NCBI GenBank assembly: GCA_022578965.1
Contig: MU400508.1
Span: forward strand, 824,710 to 888,709
Reading direction: 5' to 3'
Length of the DNA stretch: 64,000 bases
DNA from: Xylaria sp. FL1777
Lineage: Eukaryota > Ascomycota > Sordariomycetes > Xylariales > Xylariaceae
Part shown: positions 60,296-64,000 of the stretch, one piece after another
How the letters are laid out: every line of letters begins with the position of its first letter
Numbering within the stretch: position 1 is the first letter of the stretch
Program-made: the position numbers and the translations under genes
Notes under the pieces: generated by a model
Told to the model about the DNA's origin: nothing
What the model saw: only the letters and a program-made list of their open reading frames with translations
Databases searched by the model: none

Positions 60296-60787
60296 TATAA
60301 TAGACTTATTATATATTAATATAACAAGTTTGCTTTTAAGGTTTTAATTTGTAAGTAATAATAAAATCCTTAATAGTAGTTTATTAAAAAGGTTTTTAAA
60401 GTACTTTTATTATTATGTATTAATAAAAGTCTTAAAAAATTAAAAGTAATAAATATATTAATGCTTAGTAGTTATAAAAAAATTAATAGCTAAAAAACTA
60501 AAACTAAATAAATAACTAAATATAGGAAGTGTATAATTATATAAACAAAAAAAAAGTAAAAAAAGTAGTAATTTTTTTTAAATTACTGCAAGTTTAATAA
60601 ACATTAAATTACTATAAGCTTAGTAAGCTTTAAATTACTGTAAGCTTAGTAAACTTTAAATTATTATAAGCTTAGTAAGCTAGGTAAGTTATTACGTAAT
60701 CTTGGCTTTAGTAAAAAAAAAAGGTGCAAAGTATGTATAAAAACATCGAGCTGCTTTAAAGGCCACCCCTGTGCTAATTTTATAACA
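60296..60787 (-). repeat. 5' LTR of gypsy copy 2
   Basis: 492 bp, followed on the plus strand by the TTATA target copy and then by the interrupted copy 4. Confidence 0.9.
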
Positions 60788-63700
60788 TTATAAAATAAAC
60801 TTTTAAAAGTATATTAAAGAAATATTTAAAAAATAAAAATGCTAAATAGTATTATATAAGTAAACTTTATTTAATAATTAATAAACTAAATTTAAGTTAT
60901 ATTATTAAAAATAAAAAGTTAAAAATTAAGTTTAAAGATTTTAAAAACTTTTAAAATTAGCAATATATTAAAACAATAAACCTTAATATTTCTATTAGCT
61001 ATTTTTATTAAAAAAAAAGCAGTAATAAAAAAAAAAAGTTAAGCAGTAATAATAAAAAAAAACTAATATTAATACTAGCGTTATAAAGCAAACTAATTGT
61101 TTTAACTTAAAAAATAGCTTAAATATTAAGCATTATAATTTTTAAACTAGCATAAATATTAGCTATAATAATTAAGGCAGCAATAATAATTACTACTATA
61201 ATAATAAATTAAAGCTTTAAACAAATAATTATATTATAATTAATGCTAATATTATTACTAGTAAATTTAATGTTTATTTTTATTACTGCTATACTTAAAA
61301 TAATAACTTAAAATAAAAAACTTAACTTTTAATTATTATTATTGCTTTTATTATTAGAATTATTTATAATATTAAAAATATTAAACATTAAAAGTTTTAA
61401 ATTTATTGCTTTAAAGCTTTATAATAAATTTATAAATATAAAAGCTTTTTTAATTTACGCTAAATTTTATTTAAAATAGCATTTTATTATTATTATAAAA
61501 AAAGATTAAAAAGTAATAACTATTTTATAATTCTTATTAAAAAAAGTATTAAAATAATTTTAACTTATTTTAAAGGATTTTTTAAAAGCTAATAAGTTAA
61601 CTAACTTTACGCTAAAAATAAAAAAAATTTTTAAGAATTATATTAAGTTTAAAAATTAAATAAAAGCATTATTTAAAAACACTTAAAAAGCAAAACATAT
61701 AAAAAAAACATTTTACTGCTTAAAATAAATAAAAGCAGCAATAAATTATACTATAAAATTTAAATAATTAATAATAATTTTAAGATTATTTAAGCTTATA
61801 TTATTTTATTTATTTTATAATAAACTTAAAACTTAAGTTTAAAACAAATTATATAAAATAAATAAACTAGCAAAAATTAATATATATATTAATATAGCTA
61901 TTATAATTAGTTAATAATTATTTAACTAGTACTTTAAAACTAAAAAAACTAAAAAAAATAAAAAAAAAAATACTTAAAAAAGTATTAAATAAAGATTTAA
62001 GCAAATTAATAAAGTTTAAAAGTAATAACCTTAAAATATGTTTAAAGTTAAATGTTATAACTATAAAAAAAAAAAACACTTTTAAAAATAATATTAATTT
62101 AAAAAAAAAAACAGAAAAAAAAACTATAAAAAAGAAAAGATTTTTTAACTTAAAAAAAAAGTACAAGTTATAAAAGTTTAAAATAATAAAAAACAATAAA
62201 GCAATTTAAAAAATATGTTTTTAAAGCAAAAGTATAAAATTGCTGTTTTAAGTTAAAATAAAAGTGCTATATTAAATAAATTTAAATGCTTTATTTATAT
62301 AAGTTAAAATAAATAAACATATAAATATTATTTAAAAGCTTTATAATTATTAAAACAAATTATAAAAAGACATATTTATTATATAAATAATTAAAGTTGT
62401 TTAATATATAATTTAAAAAAATAGTTTAATTAAAAGTAATAAACAATAAAAAGTAATAAGTTAATATAGTTAATAAACTTATAAAACTATAAAAATCTTA
62501 AATTATTAAAGCTTAAAATATAGCTTAAAGAAAAATTATGTTTAAAAAAATAAAACTATAATTATAAATAATATAATTATTAAACTAATTATAAATTATT
62601 AAAATATTTAATTATTAAATAAACTTAAAAAAACAAAACTTATAAAACTTTAAAGCAAAAATAAATAAAATTAAAAGCTATAAAAAATATTATAAAAAAA
62701 AAACTAATAAAAATAAACAAAGTATTTTTATAGCTTAAATTGCTTTAAATATAATAAAACAAAAAAGCATTAATAGTTAGCATAAAAACTAATATGTTTT
62801 AAAAACTAGAATTAGTAATTTAACTAATTATTAAAAGTTATTATTATAATAAAACTATAATAAAAAATAATAATAATATTTTATGCTTAAAAAATTTAAA
62901 ACATAATAAAATATTATAAAATTGTTATATAATATATTATTGCTACTAATATTTACTTAATAAATTAAAAAACAATTAATTTTTTAAATAAATTACAAAA
63001 ATAAAAATGTAAAACTTTTATAAATTAAAGTAGTTAATTATAATTATAGTTTATTATAAAGATTTATAAAAATTTGTAATATTTAAAAAGAATTTTAATT
63101 ATATTTATAATATTATTTTAAAAGAATATAAAAATAACTGCTATAAATATTACTAGCTAATTAAAACATAATTATACTAAAAAATAGTTATTAAAAGCAA
63201 AAAAGCTTAAAAACTATAATTTAAAGCTTAACTAAAAGCAAAAATAAAATAAAGCGCAATAATATCTAAAGTGCAAAATAAAATAAGTATTTAAACATTT
63301 TATAAAAAAAAATCAAAAAACAAAATAAATATTTACTAAAAAAGCAACAAATAGCTAAAAAAACTAAAGCTTTACGTAAAGTTTAATATAATAACTAGTA
63401 AAACTAATTTAAAGTTAAATTTATATATTAAAAAAAAAAGTATAATATTTTAATTAACTTAGAAATATAAGCTAATATAATTTTACTTAAAGTAATAAAA
63501 CAAAATAAAATTTCTTAAAAATATAAGCAAAAATTATAAAAAATTAAAAAATTTAATAAAAGTATTTTTAGCTATAATAACAGTTATATATTTAAAGAAA
63601 TTAAACTTTTTAATATATTTATATAAAAATATAAAAAATAAATTGTATTAAATATTATTAATATATTTAATTATAATATTATTTTAAGAATATTATAGCT

Positions 63701-64000
63701 AAAAACTAGCAACTTTTTGATTTAATAAAAAGCAAAAATTATTAATTAAAAAAGTAAAAAATAAAGCAAGAAAATTAGAAAAATCGCAAAAAAAATTCTA
63801 AACAAAATATTAAAAGTATATTATAAATTTTATAAACTATTTAAAAAAAGAAAAAAAAAAGAACTTTTTAAACATAGCTTATAAAACTATTATATTTTTA
63901 TTAAGAAAAAATATTAACTAAAGCTTTATTAAGTATATTATATAAGCTTAAATAAAACAAACGCTTTATAAAAATATATTTAAAAAAATCTAGCAAAAAA

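Larger units (their letters stand above)
53094..60787 (-). mobile_element. Complete Ty3/gypsy-type LTR retrotransposon, copy 2, RIP-inactivated
   Basis: 7,694 bp, the same length as copy 1, with 492-bp LTRs at 60,296-60,787 (5') and 53,094-53,585 (3') and the target duplication TTATA (53,089-53,093 and 60,788-60,792). It inserted into copy 4 just after that copy's 5' LTR, on the opposite strand. The RT box at 56,579-56,602 reads YLNNILIY. Both Cys of the first knuckle half are lost. The open frame of 93 codons at 58,808 on the plus strand is an antisense poly-T artefact of Gag. Confidence 0.92.
29910..64000. other. A+T-rich block of RIP-mutated nested retrotransposons
   Basis: From 29,910 to the window end the sequence is visibly four-fifths or more A+T, without a single plausible gene. 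Paired LTRs, target-site duplications and repeat copies differing mainly by C/T and G/A show that the composition comes from RIP-like mutation of repeats, not from mitochondrial DNA. Such blocks are usually heterochromatic in Pezizomycotina. The parts not assigned to elements (30,149-30,759 and 48,793-49,558) show nothing I can recognise. Confidence 0.9.
52519..64000 (+). mobile_element. Gypsy copy 4, inserted in copy 3 and itself split by copy 2
   Basis: The 5' LTR is 52,519-53,012, preceded by TAATT (52,514-52,518), the likely target sequence in copy 3. Internal sequence runs 53,013-53,093, is interrupted by copy 2, and resumes at 60,788 to the window end, matching the complement of about 39,440 down to 36,230 in copy 1. 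Its Gag knuckle at 62,053-62,094 has the first Cys kept, the second and the last Cys changed to Tyr. The element continues past the window, so the RT box is not seen. Confidence 0.85.

Noticed and set aside
58808..62196. Two similar open frames of about 92 codons, 58808-59089 (+) and 61918-62196 (-)
   Set aside because: Both are the antisense strand of the same Gag region in gypsy copies 2 and 4. The Phe/Leu-rich translation comes from the Lys-rich, RIP-altered sense strand.
29910..64000. Mitochondrial DNA or a plasmid as the source of the A+T-rich half
   Set aside because: LTR pairs, 5-bp target duplications, gypsy and copia Pol remnants and a tandem unit shared with the normal flank show that it is nuclear, mutated transposon sequence joined to the gene region.

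Overview
The window comes from the nuclear genome of a filamentous ascomycete (Pezizomycotina). The evidence is short spliceosomal introns (45 to 158 bp, GTRNGT-type donors), a Zn2Cys6 transcription factor, fungal proteins such as the DASH subunit Duo1, Aim21 and Tvp18, and a sharp split into a gene-bearing half and an extremely A+T-rich half carrying C-to-T and G-to-A damage typical of repeat-induced point mutation (RIP). I cannot name the genus.

Bases 1 to about 29,900 are ordinary gene territory. The first 19 kb hold conserved housekeeping genes: an unrecognised nuclear-type protein (-), duo1 (+), RNase H2 subunit B (-), mcm10 (+), aim21 (-) and tvp18 (-). RNase H2B and mcm10 share a divergent promoter with three CGCGTC boxes, and an ACGCGT box lies upstream of duo1, so G1/S-type control of these genome-maintenance genes is plausible. 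From 20.7 to 29.4 kb the content becomes accessory: a membrane-anchored cytochrome P450 (+), an F-box/ankyrin-like protein (-), a DOPA 4,5-dioxygenase-like enzyme (-) and a nine-exon Zn2Cys6 regulator (-). These could form a small metabolic cluster, though that is inference from adjacency.

The border of the A+T-rich half falls inside a 268-bp tandem duplication (29,613-30,148). The left unit is normal sequence. The right unit is the same sequence with about 60 C-to-T or G-to-A changes that start abruptly at 29,910.

Bases 29,910 to 64,000 are nested, dead retrotransposons. A Ty1/copia-type element (30,765-48,787, 5-bp target duplication ATTAG) is interrupted by a tRNA-like/SINE-like piece, by a complete Ty3/gypsy-type element (32,314-40,007, target duplication GCTTA) and by an unidentified insertion of about 2.2 kb inside its reverse transcriptase. 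Further right, one plus-strand gypsy copy (from 49,564) is split by a second plus-strand copy (from 52,519), which is split by a complete minus-strand copy (53,094-60,787, target duplication TTATA). All four gypsy copies belong to one family with LTRs of about 492-494 bp. The two complete copies are both 7,694 bp, and the differences I compared between copies were almost all transitions. Their reverse-transcriptase Asp-Asp pair reads Asn-Asn and the Gag zinc knuckles have lost cysteines, as RIP would produce. No intact gene was found in this half.
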